NCBI GenBank assembly: GCA_964410625.1
Contig: CAYPHY010000008.1
Coordinates: 62,001-126,000 of the forward strand
Direction of reading: 5' to 3'
DNA length: 64,000 nt
Origin: CAYPHY01 sp964410625
Lineage (GTDB): Bacteria; Chloroflexota; Anaerolineae; Promineifilales; Promineifilaceae
Positions 32,505 through 42,100 of the stretch are shown piece after piece. The notes beneath the pieces are model-generated. The model was not told the DNA's origin and ran no database searches. It saw only the letters and a program-made list of their open reading frames with translations. Position numbers and translations under genes: made by a program. The number at the start of each line of letters is the position of its first letter. Position 1 is the first letter of the stretch.

Positions 32505-32528
32505 GAGCGATTTGCCAAATCGCTCATT
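32505..32528. repeat. Family L palindrome
   Basis: AGCGATTTGCCAAATCGCT is a near-perfect palindrome right behind ridA. Confidence 0.75.
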
Positions 32529-32532
32529 GATC

Positions 32533-32577
32533 ACACGATTTACCGAGCTTGTACTGAGTACTCGAAGTATCGTGCTA
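32533..32577. repeat. Family N inverted repeat
   Basis: CACGATTTACCGAGCTTG on the left and CGAAGTATCGTG on the right around TACTGAGTA. It ends 16 nt before the amidohydrolase start. Confidence 0.55.
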
Positions 32578-32592
32578 CAACGAGAGGACAAT

Positions 32593-33312
32593 ATGCGCTG
32601 GTGGGAAGAACTCTTTTCTGATGAGGAACGCGAGGTCTACCAGACCTATCAGACCGCTTTGCGGGAACGGCCGCAGCCCGAAGGACAACGCCCTGCCTTG
32701 CTGGTGGTGGATGTGACGGTGGCGTTTTGCGGCCGTCCGGGGCAAACCCTTCTGGAAGCCGTGGCTGAGTGGCCGACCGCCTGTGGGCCGGTGGCCTGGG
32801 AGGCGATGCCCTATATTCAACAATTGCTGGCGGCCGCGCGGTCGGCCGGGCTACCGGTTATCTATACCACTGCACAACCCAACGTCCACATGTATTACGG
32901 CGGCGTGGTCAAGCGCAAGAAGGGCAGCAATAAGCCCCCGGTTACTTCGCGCCCTGGCGCGGTGGACATTCCGGCGGAAATCGCTCCCCAAGATGGCGAA
33001 CTGGTGTTGCAAAAGCCGAAAGCCAGCGCCTTTTTCGCCACACCGCTGGCGATCCATCTAAATCACGTAGGGGCCGACTCGCTCATCGTTTGCGGCACAA
33101 CCACCTCTGGCTGTGTTCGCGCCACCGTTGTGGATGGCTTTTCCGGTGGCTATCCCGTTTATCTGGTTGAGGAAGCCACCTTTGATCGTTCGCGCCTGTC
33201 CCATGGCGTAAGCCTCTACGACATGAACACGAAGTATGCCGATGTTATTTGCACGGCCGAGGCGGTGGCGTGGATGGAGCGTGTGGGGCAAGCAGTGGGC
33301 AGTGGACGGTAG
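32593..33312 (+). CDS. Isochorismatase-fold amidohydrolase, N-carbamoylsarcosine amidohydrolase/maleamate amidase-like
   Basis: The 239-residue protein has the catalytic triad of the family: Asp in LLVVDVTVAF, Lys in LVLQKPKASAFFAT and Cys in VCGTTTSGCVRATVVDGFS. The block RSRLSHGVSLYDMNTKYADV is typical of N-carbamoylsarcosine amidohydrolase and the maleamate amidase NicF, so hydrolysis of a C-N amide or ureido bond is expected. RutB of the pyrimidine pathway has the same fold. I chose the ATG at 32593, with gagagga 5 nt upstream. The last residues (AVGSGR) are translated from a C-type repeat, so the gene's original stop was probably lost. Confidence 0.88.
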   Translation: MRWWEELFSDEEREVYQTYQTALRERPQPEGQRPALLVVDVTVAFCGRPGQTLLEAVAEWPTACGPVAWEAMPYIQQLLAAARSAGLPVIYTTAQPNVHMYYGGVVKRKKGSNKPPVTSRPGAVDIPAEIAPQDGELVLQKPKASAFFATPLAIHLNHVGADSLIVCGTTTSGCVRATVVDGFSGGYPVYLVEEATFDRSRLSHGVSLYDMNTKYADVICTAEAVAWMERVGQAVGSGR

Positions 33313-33330
33313 TCAGTGAGCAGTGAACAC
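33291..33330. repeat. Family C arm (single)
   Basis: CAAGCAGTGGGCAGTGGACG and GTAGTCAGTGAGCAGTGAAC. It overlaps the last codons of the amidohydrolase. Confidence 0.6.
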
Positions 33331-33347
33331 TGTGCGGAGACATCAGG

Positions 33348-33392
33348 AAAAAATCCGCGTCATCTGCGTTTTATCCGCGTAATCTGCGTAAC
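33348..33392 (+). repeat. E element 4, upstream of aspartate dehydrogenase
   Basis: A-run, ATCCGCGTCATCTGCGTTTT and ATCCGCGTAATCTGCGTAAC: the clearest two-unit copy. It ends 18 nt from the ATG at 33411. Confidence 0.85.
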
Positions 33393-33410
33393 CGTCTTCA
33401 AGAGTGTCTT

Positions 33411-34208
33411 ATGAAGCTTGGCATTATTGGCTATGGCAGCATCGGCCGCATCGTCGCACAGGCGATTGCGGATGGGCAGGCGGGGAACACCAGGCTGGCG
33501 GCCGTGCTTGACGTTTACGAAGAGCCACCCTTTGCAAACATTCAAGGCGCTCCCGGCTACTATCGTGATCTCCAGGCGTTTTTGGCGGCCGATCTCGATA
33601 CCGTCGTTGAAACCGCCTCGCAAGCAGTGTTGAAGCAAGTCGCCGTTCCCGTTTTGCGGCGTGGCCTCAATTTGATCGCCATGAGCATTGGCGCGTTGGT
33701 GGACCAACCCTTCTACCACATCTTGCAAGCGACGGCCGCGGCTCAAAACCGCCAGGTCTACATCCCCTCCGGCGCAATTGGTGGGCTGGATGCGCTGGCG
33801 GCGGCGGCCGTTGCCGGGCTAGATTCAGTCACGCTGACGACCACCAAACCGGCTAAATCGCTGGCGGTTGTTGGCCTACCTGTTGACCCGGCCTCGCTAA
33901 CCGAAGCAACGTGCATCTATGAGGGGCCAGCAGCCGAAGCGGTAAAGCATTTTCCACAAAACATCAACGTTGCCGCTGCCCTCAGTCTGGTGGGGATTGG
34001 TTTTGAACAGACGACAGTGCGGATTGTGGCCGATCCGGCAGCGACGGTGAACCAGCATCAGGTGGAGGCACGCGGCCGATTTGGGACGCTGCGCCTGGAA
34101 CTGGCCCTCCTGCCTTCACCCGACAACCCCAAAACCAGCTATCTGGCGGCATTAAGCGTCGTCTCCCTTTTGCGCCGTCTCAGCAACCCGGTACGCATTG
34201 GAAGTTGA
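33411..34208 (+). CDS. L-aspartate dehydrogenase family protein
   Basis: The 265-residue protein begins with a Rossmann motif (LGIIGYGSIGRIVAQAI) and carries the aspartate dehydrogenase blocks PSGAIGGLDALAAA, KHFPQNINVAAALSLVG and the C-terminal PKTSYLAALSVVSLLRRL. The family converts L-aspartate to iminosuccinate with NAD(P). In Thermotoga this feeds NAD synthesis; in catabolic clusters it can recover ammonia and oxaloacetate. No other NAD-synthesis gene is near, so a catabolic role fits better here. RidA two genes upstream could act on the imine. Confidence 0.88.
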   Translation: MKLGIIGYGSIGRIVAQAIADGQAGNTRLAAVLDVYEEPPFANIQGAPGYYRDLQAFLAADLDTVVETASQAVLKQVAVPVLRRGLNLIAMSIGALVDQPFYHILQATAAAQNRQVYIPSGAIGGLDALAAAAVAGLDSVTLTTTKPAKSLAVVGLPVDPASLTEATCIYEGPAAEAVKHFPQNINVAAALSLVGIGFEQTTVRIVADPAATVNQHQVEARGRFGTLRLELALLPSPDNPKTSYLAALSVVSLLRRLSNPVRIGS

Positions 34209-34251
34209 AGCGTAGAACCGCCGGAAATCTAGGTCATACATGTTTCAAAAA

Positions 34252-34318
34252 ACTAGAGACGCGAAGAAAATCGAGTAAAACTCTGCGCCTCTGCATCTCC
34301 GCGTCTCTGCGTTAAATA
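34252..34318. repeat. Family D inverted repeat
   Basis: CTAGAGACGCGAAGAAAATCG on the left is degenerate; CTCTGCGCCTCTGCATCTCC and GCGTCTCTGCGTTAAA on the right are intact. It ends 12 nt before the MFS start. Confidence 0.65.
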
Positions 34319-34330
34319 TTTTTGAACCAG

Positions 34331-35590
34331 ATGTCTTATCAAGAGCCACAACCACGTCTTGCCGCGCTTCGCTATCGCGACTTTCGCTTGCTGTGGAGCG
34401 GACAGTTTTTTTCGACGCTGGGCAAGCGAATGCAAACGGCCGTTATCCTCTGGCAGGTCTATGAATTGACCGGTGAGGAGTTGGCGTTAGGGTTGGTTGG
34501 CCTGGTCAATCTGATCCCGATCATCGCTATCTCGCTGATGGCAGGGATGATGGCCGACCGTTTCGACCGTCGCCGCCTGATGTGGCTCACCCATGTGGTC
34601 ATGGCAATACTGTCGGCGCTGCTGGCCTTCTTCACCTGGCAGGGGAATGTGACGGTTGGCTTGATCTACGCCATCTCTTTCCTCAGTTCGGCCGGGTGGA
34701 CATTTGAAACACCGGCGCGACAAGCCTTTTTGCCCAGCCTTGTCCCGGCAAAGCACCTGGCCAACGCCTACTCGCTGATGTCGGCCGGGTTCCAGATGGG
34801 CAGCATCATCGGCCCGGCGATTGCCGGGTTGATCATCGCTCGCTTTGGCGTGGCGGCCGCACATGGGGTCTATGCCCTCTTCTTTTCCCTGGTCATTATC
34901 ACGCTGATGATCATGAAGACCCCTGCCCTACCGCTGGGAGAACGCCCCGACTTCTCGCTGGCAGCACTGAAGGAGGGTCTACGCTTCGTATTCCGCCATC
35001 CAATCATCCGGCCGATCATGTTCCTCGACTTCTTTGCCACCTTCTTTTCTTCGGCCATTTTCCTCTTGCCAGTGGTTGCCAGCGACATCTTGATGGTCGG
35101 GGCGGATGGGTATGGCTTGCTCTATGCGGCCGTCTCTATTGGCGCAGTCGTGACGGCCGCGCTGCTCTCGCTGCGCCCCGATGTCAAGCGGCAGGGGCAG
35201 ACGTTGTTGTGGGCGATTGCCCTCTATGGCGCGGCAACGGTGGTCTTTGGCCTCTCCCGTTCCTTTGCGCTTTCCTTCATTGCTTTGGCCGTCACCGGTG
35301 TGGCCGATACACTCAGCACGGTTGTCCGCCAGACGGTGCGTAATTTGCAAACCCCTGACCGTTTGCGCGGCCGTATGACCAGTCTGAATATGATCTTCTT
35401 TCGCGGCGGCCCGGAGTTGGGCGAACTAGAGGCAGGGGTGGTCGCCTCGGTACTAGGTGTGCCCTTTGCCGTTGTCAGCGGTGGGCTGGCCTGTCTGGCG
35501 GCCGTTGCCACCATCGCCTGGCGCAGCCCGCAACTCCGTTCGCTGACCAGCAGCCACCCGCCCGACGAACTGACCGCAACGGCCGATTAA
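34331..35590 (+). CDS. MFS transporter, EntS/MFS_3-like exporter
   Basis: The 419-residue protein starts LAALRYRDFRLLWSGQFFSTLGKRMQ and has about 12 membrane helices. The loop GMMADRFDRRRLMW between helices 2 and 3 and the mid-protein block TPARQAFLPSLVPAKHLANAYSL are usual for the MFS_3 (EntS-type) exporters. The ATG at 34331 is preferred to a TTG at 34322. In the cluster it may export a product or a toxic intermediate. Confidence 0.9.
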   Translation: MSYQEPQPRLAALRYRDFRLLWSGQFFSTLGKRMQTAVILWQVYELTGEELALGLVGLVNLIPIIAISLMAGMMADRFDRRRLMWLTHVVMAILSALLAFFTWQGNVTVGLIYAISFLSSAGWTFETPARQAFLPSLVPAKHLANAYSLMSAGFQMGSIIGPAIAGLIIARFGVAAAHGVYALFFSLVIITLMIMKTPALPLGERPDFSLAALKEGLRFVFRHPIIRPIMFLDFFATFFSSAIFLLPVVASDILMVGADGYGLLYAAVSIGAVVTAALLSLRPDVKRQGQTLLWAIALYGAATVVFGLSRSFALSFIALAVTGVADTLSTVVRQTVRNLQTPDRLRGRMTSLNMIFFRGGPELGELEAGVVASVLGVPFAVVSGGLACLAAVATIAWRSPQLRSLTSSHPPDELTATAD

Positions 35591-35707
35591 TGAATGTGGC
35601 GCGATTTGCCAATCGCAGCCTCTACTCAACGTAGTGCGGGTTGTCTACCCGCGCCTGTTTGTCGTAACAACTTCAATAGTGCTATCATAACGCTGTGAGG
35701 TCGAGAA

Positions 35708-36022
35708 ATGACAACCATTGAAAAAACAGCACTATTAACTAGTGACAGGCGGCAACGCGGCGGCTTCTTGACCATTGCCCCGGAGTTGGTCGTCGAAATC
35801 GTTTCTCCCAACGATCTATGGCGTGATCTGCAAGATAAAATCCGCGAATATTTTGCCGTTGGTGTTTTTCAGGTTTGGATCATAGACCCGGAGATAGAAA
35901 CCATCTGGCGTTATCGTTCTCCTGGAGAAGTGGGATTGTTAGAGCGCGGTAGCGTCTTGCATGGAGAAGGAACGCTCAGCGGTTTTAGCGTCAGCCTGGA
36001 TGAGTTTTTTGCGGAGGAATGA
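35708..36022 (+). pseudogene. Truncated Uma2-type (DUF820) protein
   Basis: The frame encodes 104 residues. From LTIAPELVVEIVSPNDLWRDLQDKI through EYFAVGVFQVWIIDPE to FSVSLDEFF it is the C-terminal half of an Uma2/DUF820 protein, a PD-(D/E)XK-like fold; usual length is about 190. The first 23 residues are unrelated, and the expected N-terminal half is missing. Part of a K-type repeat lies upstream (35655-35682). It overlaps the next start by four bases. Best read as a remnant that may still be translated. Confidence 0.7.
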
Positions 36023-36843
36023 AGCTAGTAGCCAGTCACAGCAAGATGGAGCGCAACAGATTTCAAGGTCAGGTCGCCATTGTCACCGGGGCGGGGGAGG
36101 GAATCGGCTATACGATTGCCGAGGAGCTATGCAGACAGGGTGCGGCCGTCCTGCTCAATGATATAGACCCCCAACGCGCTGCAGCGGCCGCAGCGGAAAT
36201 TCAACACGCAACCGGCGGCGTTTGTCTGGCTGTCCCTGGTGATGCCGGTGATGTGGGCTTTGTGCGGGAGATGGTGGCGCAGGCGGCCGAGCGCTTCGGC
36301 CGTCTCGACATCGCCGTCGCCAATGCCGGGCTGACCCTTTGGCAGGGGTTCCTCGACTATCCGCTGGAGGATTTTGAGCGCGTGGTTGGCGTCAACCTGC
36401 GCGGCTCATACTTTCTGGCGCAGGCGGCGGCACAACAAATGCAACGACAGGGAAGCGGCGGCCGTATCCTGTTCATGTCCTCTGTCACCGGCCACCAGGC
36501 CATCCGCTATCTCTCTGTCTATGGAATGACCAAAGCCGCATTGGAAATGTTGGCCCGCAATTTGGTGATTGAACTCTCGCCGTTGGGCATCACTGTCAAC
36601 TGCATCGCCCCTGGCGCGACGGTCACGCCGCGTAATCTGGCCGACGACCCAAATTATGAAGCGGTCTGGTCGGCCGTGACACCCACGCAACGACCGGCGA
36701 CAACGCTGGATATTGCCAACGCCGCCCTCTTTTTGCTTTCCCCGGCGGCCGCCCAAATCACCGGACAAACGATCATCGTCGATGGTGGTTGGACGGCCGT
36801 TTCGCCCACCCCTTCACTCGATTTTGTTGAAGAAGATCGCTAA
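36019..36843 (+). CDS. SDR-family oxidoreductase
   Basis: The 274-residue protein is a classical short-chain dehydrogenase: AIVTGAGEGIGYTIAEEL for NAD(P), NAG in IAVANAGLTL, Ser in ILFMSSVTG, YGMTKAAL with the catalytic Tyr and Lys, and NCIAPGATVTP. The Asp in LLNDID after the second strand favours NAD(H). A start at 36046 (MERNRFQGQ) would match the family better than 36019 but has no clear ribosome site; ggagg is 2 nt before 36019. It precedes a sugar-acid dehydratase, so oxidation of a sugar or its lactone precursor is plausible. Confidence 0.9.
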   Translation: MKLVASHSKMERNRFQGQVAIVTGAGEGIGYTIAEELCRQGAAVLLNDIDPQRAAAAAAEIQHATGGVCLAVPGDAGDVGFVREMVAQAAERFGRLDIAVANAGLTLWQGFLDYPLEDFERVVGVNLRGSYFLAQAAAQQMQRQGSGGRILFMSSVTGHQAIRYLSVYGMTKAALEMLARNLVIELSPLGITVNCIAPGATVTPRNLADDPNYEAVWSAVTPTQRPATTLDIANAALFLLSPAAAQITGQTIIVDGGWTAVSPTPSLDFVEEDR

Positions 36844-36932
36844 GAGTAGCGCGGAGCGAAACTTTCCATGCCATAAGCAGCATACTGCTTGGGCGAAAGA
36901 CCAGTTTTACGCCAGGAAATTCGCATAGTGAT

Positions 36933-38945
36933 ATGACAAACCATTCGTTTACACCTACTTTTGATGAAATCGTCGGCTCTGCTCAAGACATGAACGATGT
37001 CCGTGCCGTTGGGGAGGGGCCAGACGGCCGCCTGCCGATCACCGCCGAGTTGCTACGTGATGCCCCCAGCGGCGATCTCTTTGGACTGACGCAAAACGCG
37101 GGGATGGGCTGGGACCCGGCCGATGTGGGCAAGCCGCCAGTGTTGATTGTCAGTACGCAAGGGGGTTTGCGGGGCGAGGACGGCCGTCCCATCGCCCTCG
37201 GTTACCATACCGGCCATTGGGAAATTGGCCTGCTGGTGCGCCAGGCCGCGGAAACGCTCCGCGCCCACGATATGTTACCCTTCTCCGCTACGTGTAGCGA
37301 TCCGTGTGACGGCCGTTCGCAAGGGACAACGGGTATGTTCGACAGCCTGCCCTATCGCAACGATGCGGCCATCGTCATGCGCCGCCTGATTCGCTCTTTG
37401 CCCACTCGTGTCGGGGTGATGGGTGTGGCGACATGTGACAAGGGGCTACCAGCAACGATGTTGGCGCTGGCCGGATGTGGTGATTTGCCCGGCATCCTCG
37501 TTCCCGGTGGTGTCACACTCCCGGCAAGTGGGGCGGAGGACGCGGGGCAGGTGCAGACCATTGGCGCACGCTTTGCCCACGATTTGATCACATTGGAGTA
37601 CGCGGCCGAGATGGGCTGTCGCGCTTGCGGTTCTCCGGGAGGTGGCTGTCAGTTTTTAGGGACGGCGGCAACCTCACAGGTGGTAGCCGAGGCATTGGGG
37701 TTATCCTTGCCCCATAGTGCGCTGATCCCTTCCGGGGAACCAATCTGGCTTGATCTGGCCCATCGTTCAGCGTTGGCATTGCTGCGATTGGTTGGCGGCC
37801 GCACATCTATTTCCCATATCCTAACCTCGGCCGCGCTGGAAAATGCGATGGTTGTCCATGCGGCCTTTGGTGGTTCAACCAATCTCTTGCTCCATATCCC
37901 GGCCATCGCCCACGCGGCCGGATTGGCTCGGCCGTCGGTGGCCGATTGGGAGCGAGTCAATCGCGCCGTGCCACGCCTGGTGGATGCGCTGCCCAACGGG
38001 CCACGCAACCACCCGACGGTACAGGTGTTCCTCGCCGGTGGTGTGCCGGAGGTGATGTTGCACTTGCGACAGTTGGGACTGCTGCGGCTAGAAGCGCAGA
38101 CCGCCAGCGGCGAGACATTGGGAACGGTGTTGGATTGGTGGGAGAGCAGCGAGCGACGACAGGCAACCAGAGCGCGACTGGCGGCCGAAGGTGTTGATCC
38201 CGATCAGGTCATCCTATCGCCGCAGACAGCGCGGCAAAGTGGACTGAGCAGCACTGTCGTCTTTCCGGTGGGCAATATTGCGCCGCAAGGATCGGTGGTG
38301 AAGGCCACGGCGATTGACGCGGCGTTGGTCGGCGAGGATGAGGTCTATCGCCATCGCGGGCCGGCGCGGGTCTTTACCAGCGAACGGGAGGCGGTGGCGG
38401 CGATTAAGGGAAAAAGCGATTTTCCGGTGCGGCCGGGGGATGTGGTGGTCTTGATCGGCTGTGGACCATTGGGAACAGGGATGGAGGAGACCTACCAGAT
38501 CACCTCGGCGCTGAAGTTTATCCCCTGGGGCAAGACGGTGGTGGTGTTGACCGACGCCCGTTTTTCCGGCGTCTCCACCGGGCCATGTGTGGGGCATATT
38601 GGGCCAGAGGCGCTGGCCGGGGGGCCAATCGGCCGCCTGCGCGATGGCGACCTGTTGGAGATCGTCATTGACCGCCAGCAGCTTGTTGGGCGGATTAATT
38701 TGGTTGGCACGGCCGATGGAGACTTGACCCCTGTGGAGGCGGCCGAATTGCTGCGAACACGGCCGTTGCATCCAGGGTTGCGGCCGCATTCCCGGCTTCC
38801 CGACGATACACGCCTGTGGGCTGCGCTGCAACAGGCCAGTGGCGGCACCTGGGCGGGCTGTGTCTACGATGTAGAGCGGATCATCTCCGTCATCGAAGCC
38901 GGGCTACGTGTTTTAGATAGCAAAGACGAAAAGATGACAATGTAG
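36933..38945 (+). CDS. yjhG: IlvD/Edd-family dehydratase, YjhG/YagF (D-xylonate dehydratase) type
   Basis: The 670-residue protein follows E. coli YjhG/YagF throughout: GPDGRLPITAELLRDAPSGD, LFGLTQNAGMGW, CSDPCDGRSQGTTGMFDSLP, GVATCDKGLPATM, GCRACGSPGGGCQFLGTA, HAAFGGSTNLLLHIPAIAH and DARFSGVSTGPCVGHIGPEA. The cysteines of SDPCDGR, ATCDKG and GGGCQF are the Fe-S ligands of the family. YjhG and YagF dehydrate D-xylonate to 2-keto-3-deoxy-xylonate. With the SDR in front it forms a candidate oxidative pentose pathway; the aldolase or further enzymes are not in the window. Confidence 0.92.
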   Translation: MTNHSFTPTFDEIVGSAQDMNDVRAVGEGPDGRLPITAELLRDAPSGDLFGLTQNAGMGWDPADVGKPPVLIVSTQGGLRGEDGRPIALGYHTGHWEIGLLVRQAAETLRAHDMLPFSATCSDPCDGRSQGTTGMFDSLPYRNDAAIVMRRLIRSLPTRVGVMGVATCDKGLPATMLALAGCGDLPGILVPGGVTLPASGAEDAGQVQTIGARFAHDLITLEYAAEMGCRACGSPGGGCQFLGTAATSQVVAEALGLSLPHSALIPSGEPIWLDLAHRSALALLRLVGGRTSISHILTSAALENAMVVHAAFGGSTNLLLHIPAIAHAAGLARPSVADWERVNRAVPRLVDALPNGPRNHPTVQVFLAGGVPEVMLHLRQLGLLRLEAQTASGETLGTVLDWWESSERRQATRARLAAEGVDPDQVILSPQTARQSGLSSTVVFPVGNIAPQGSVVKATAIDAALVGEDEVYRHRGPARVFTSEREAVAAIKGKSDFPVRPGDVVVLIGCGPLGTGMEETYQITSALKFIPWGKTVVVLTDARFSGVSTGPCVGHIGPEALAGGPIGRLRDGDLLEIVIDRQQLVGRINLVGTADGDLTPVEAAELLRTRPLHPGLRPHSRLPDDTRLWAALQQASGGTWAGCVYDVERIISVIEAGLRVLDSKDEKMTM

Positions 38946-38956
38946 ATAATTCTCTT

Positions 38957-39178
38957 GGACAAGATTGACAGGATTAACAAGCTCAATACAGTGTTTCAAA
39001 AGTAATCGCATCGTCATTCCGAGCGGAGCGAGGAATCTCTTGCGATTTCGTTGACCTGCGAACTGATAGGGATTCCTCGCTCCGAAGACTCCGCTCGGAA
39101 TGACAGTTGGATTACTTTTGAAACAATGTACTCAAGCTTAATCCTGCCAATCTTGTTAATCTGTCTATTGGTCCAAGA
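38957..39178. repeat. Composite nested inverted repeat (families O and G)
   Basis: The outer arms (O) read TTGGACAAGATTGACAGG and, complementary with an insertion, CCTGCCAATCTTGTTAATC then GTCC. Inside is a full G element: GTTTCAAAAGTAATC and GTCATTCCGAGCGGAGCGAG against CCGCTCGGAATGACAG and GATTACTTTTGAAAC. The right end overlaps the last codons (LDQ-stop) of the minus-strand secreted protein. The gap 38946-39164 holds only this. Confidence 0.85.
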
Positions 39179-42100
39179 CGATGGGCAGGTTGAGATGGAA
39201 GCCGGTGATGGTTTCGGTGACGGTAATGGTCACAGTTGCCACGTTGGAGGTCTGCCCATTGTTGGCGCGATAGCGGAAGAGATCAACACCAGTAAAGTTA
39301 CCGGCCGGTGTATAGATGAAGGAGCCGTTGGGATTGAGCGTCACCGAGCCGTGCTGCGCGTCGCCGGCCAGCTCGGCCGTCATTGAACCACTAGCCGGGT
39401 TTTGGTCATTACCCAACACACCAGGCGCGGAAATGGTCAGGGGGATGTTGACCCCAGTGAGATAACCATCATTTTGCGCCAATGGTGCGCCACCGGTGTC
39501 TACAATCGTCAGCGTCACCGTCGCAGCGGCCGAATCGACTGCCCCACGTGCCTTGTAGGTAAATTGATCGTCACCCTCATAGCCAGCATCAGGCGTGTAG
39601 GTGAATGAGCCGTCGGGATTCAAGGACAGCGTGCCATGAGCGACGTTGTTGACCAGCACGGCCGTTAACGCATTTTCATTGGCGTCATAATCGTTCGCCA
39701 AAACCCCTGGCTCGGCAATAGTCAACGGGGCATCAACCAGGGTTTGGTACGCATCGTCGTTGGCAACGGGCGGCTCATTGGGGTTGGTAATCGCAACGGT
39801 CACAGTTGCCACGTTCGACTCTTGCCCATTGTTGGCGCGATAGGTGAAGCTGTCTTCAACGACAAACTCCACTTCGTCCGGGGTATAGGTAAAGGAGCCA
39901 TTGGGGTTTAGCGTGACCGAACCGTAAGTAGGTGTGTCAACCAGGGTGGACGTTAGTGTGCCGCCGCCAGGGTTGAGATCGTTGCCCAACACCCCAGGCG
40001 CGGGAACGGTGAGTGGCGTTTCCATTGGGGTGGTGTAGAAATCATCAACGGCCGTTGGCCCAACAGAGGTTACTTCCAGAAAGACGGTTGCCGTGTTGGA
40101 GTTGGTCCCGTTGTTGGCGCGATAGGTGAACTGGTCTTCACCAACATAGCCATTTTGTGGTACATAGGTGAAGGAGCCGTTGTTATTCAGCGTCAGCGTG
40201 CCGTGAGCGACGTTATTGACAACTGCCGCCGTCATCCCTCCGGCCAGCGGATTTTGATCATTAGCCAGTACCCCAGGAGCCACAACCGTAAGCGTGGTAT
40301 TGACCGGGGTACTATAGTTGTCGTTGACGGCCAGCGGTGCGGAACCAAAGCGGTAATCATCCCCATGTAAGGCGCTGGGGCTGACATTTTTCAGCAGGAT
40401 CGCATTGCCATTCGGGAGGGTGATTTTGGTATCGCCGCTCATCGGGGCGATTGTCAAATCGGCGAGTTCTTCAACGGCCGCATAACCACCAAAATCGAGC
40501 ACATCCTTGCTTCCTGCACCGGGCGCAAAATCGGTGATGGTTGTGTCTCCGCTGTTGGCGGTGAAGAGATAGCGATTGCTGCCGCCGTTGCCGGTAATGG
40601 TATTGCTCCCCCCACGGCCGTCGAAGGAGTTAGATTTATCGTTGCCGATCAAGGTGTCGTTGTGACTGGAGCCGATCACACCTTCGATGCTGCGCAGATA
40701 GTCCCCTTCCGCATCGCCACCACTGCCGACGCCAGTGCGTAAGTTGACCGTGACCCCTGCGGCCGAGGTCGCATACGAAGCAACGTCAAAGCCGTTGTCC
40801 CCTTCCAACAGGTCTGCCCCCGGCCCTCCATTGAGCAGATCATTTCCGGCCCCTCCCTTCAGTACATCATTTCCGGCCAGGGCGTTCACTTCATCGTTGC
40901 CGCGGTGGGCGATCATCACATCGGCCGCGGGCGAGCCACTGATCGTTTCGCTGTTGGCCTTCCCTTCATGTGTGACGGGAAGCGGAACCGGTGTTCCCAA
41001 GGTGCTCCCGCCAAAGAGAAGATAAACTGCTCCGGCGTTAAAGTTCCCACCGCTGTCCACACGCGGCGCACCAATCAGAAAGTCATCATACCCATCGCCA
41101 TTGACATCGCCAGCCGGGCTGACGCGTTGGCCTGCCTGGTCGTCGGCACGGATACCAGTGAGGGTGAAACCATCAATGGCATCCAGGGCGCTGAGTTCGA
41201 CGGTGGCGGAGAAGCTGTTTTTGCCCAAAACGATATAGGCAGCTCCCGAAAAACGATCTAACTCTTCGCCAACCCCTGGTGCACCAATCAGCAGATCGTC
41301 CAGCCCATCGCCATTAACATCACCGGCGCCACTGACCGACAGCCCGACCTGATCGTTGGCTGTTGCGCCGCTTATCTTGAAGCCGTTGCTCCCATTCAAG
41401 CTACCCAGTCCAATTGTCGCGCCAAACGAGCTTTTACCATAGATGACATAGCTCATCCCCGCGTATTCGTTGGCATAAGGTGCGCCGATCACGATGTCGC
41501 CAAAACCATCCCCATTCACATCACCAGCGGCCGCAACCGATCGTCCGGCGTGGTCAGCTTGGGCGACACCATCGGCGCGGAAGCCGTTTGTCCCGTTGAG
41601 CGCGGTGGCGTTGATATTGCTGCCGATAGCACCGCCGCCGAAAATTGTATAGACCCTACCCGCTTCGGTCTGGCTGCCGACTTTAGCGGAAGGCGCGGCC
41701 ACCAGGAGATCAGCGAACCCATCGCGGTTGACATCCCCGGCCGAAGCGACCATCATGCCGGTGTTGTCCTCGGCCGCGTTGCCGCTGAAGCGAAACCCGT
41801 TGCTGCCGTTGAGTGCTGCCGCCGACAGCACAGGCGTAAAGCCTGTGTTGCCATAAACCACATAGGCATACCCGGCCGCTTCCTTTCCGCCAACGGTCGC
41901 ATTAGGAGCACCGACGATTACATCAGCAAAGCCATCCCGATTTATATCACCCGCACCGGCGACCGATGAGCCAAGCCGAGCATCGGGCATGACGCCGTTT
42001 AGTCGTAAGCCGTTACCGCCATTTAACGTTCCCAGATCAACAACAGTGGGAAACGTGGGACGGCCGAAGATAACAAATGCTGTGCCACTACTCTCGACAT

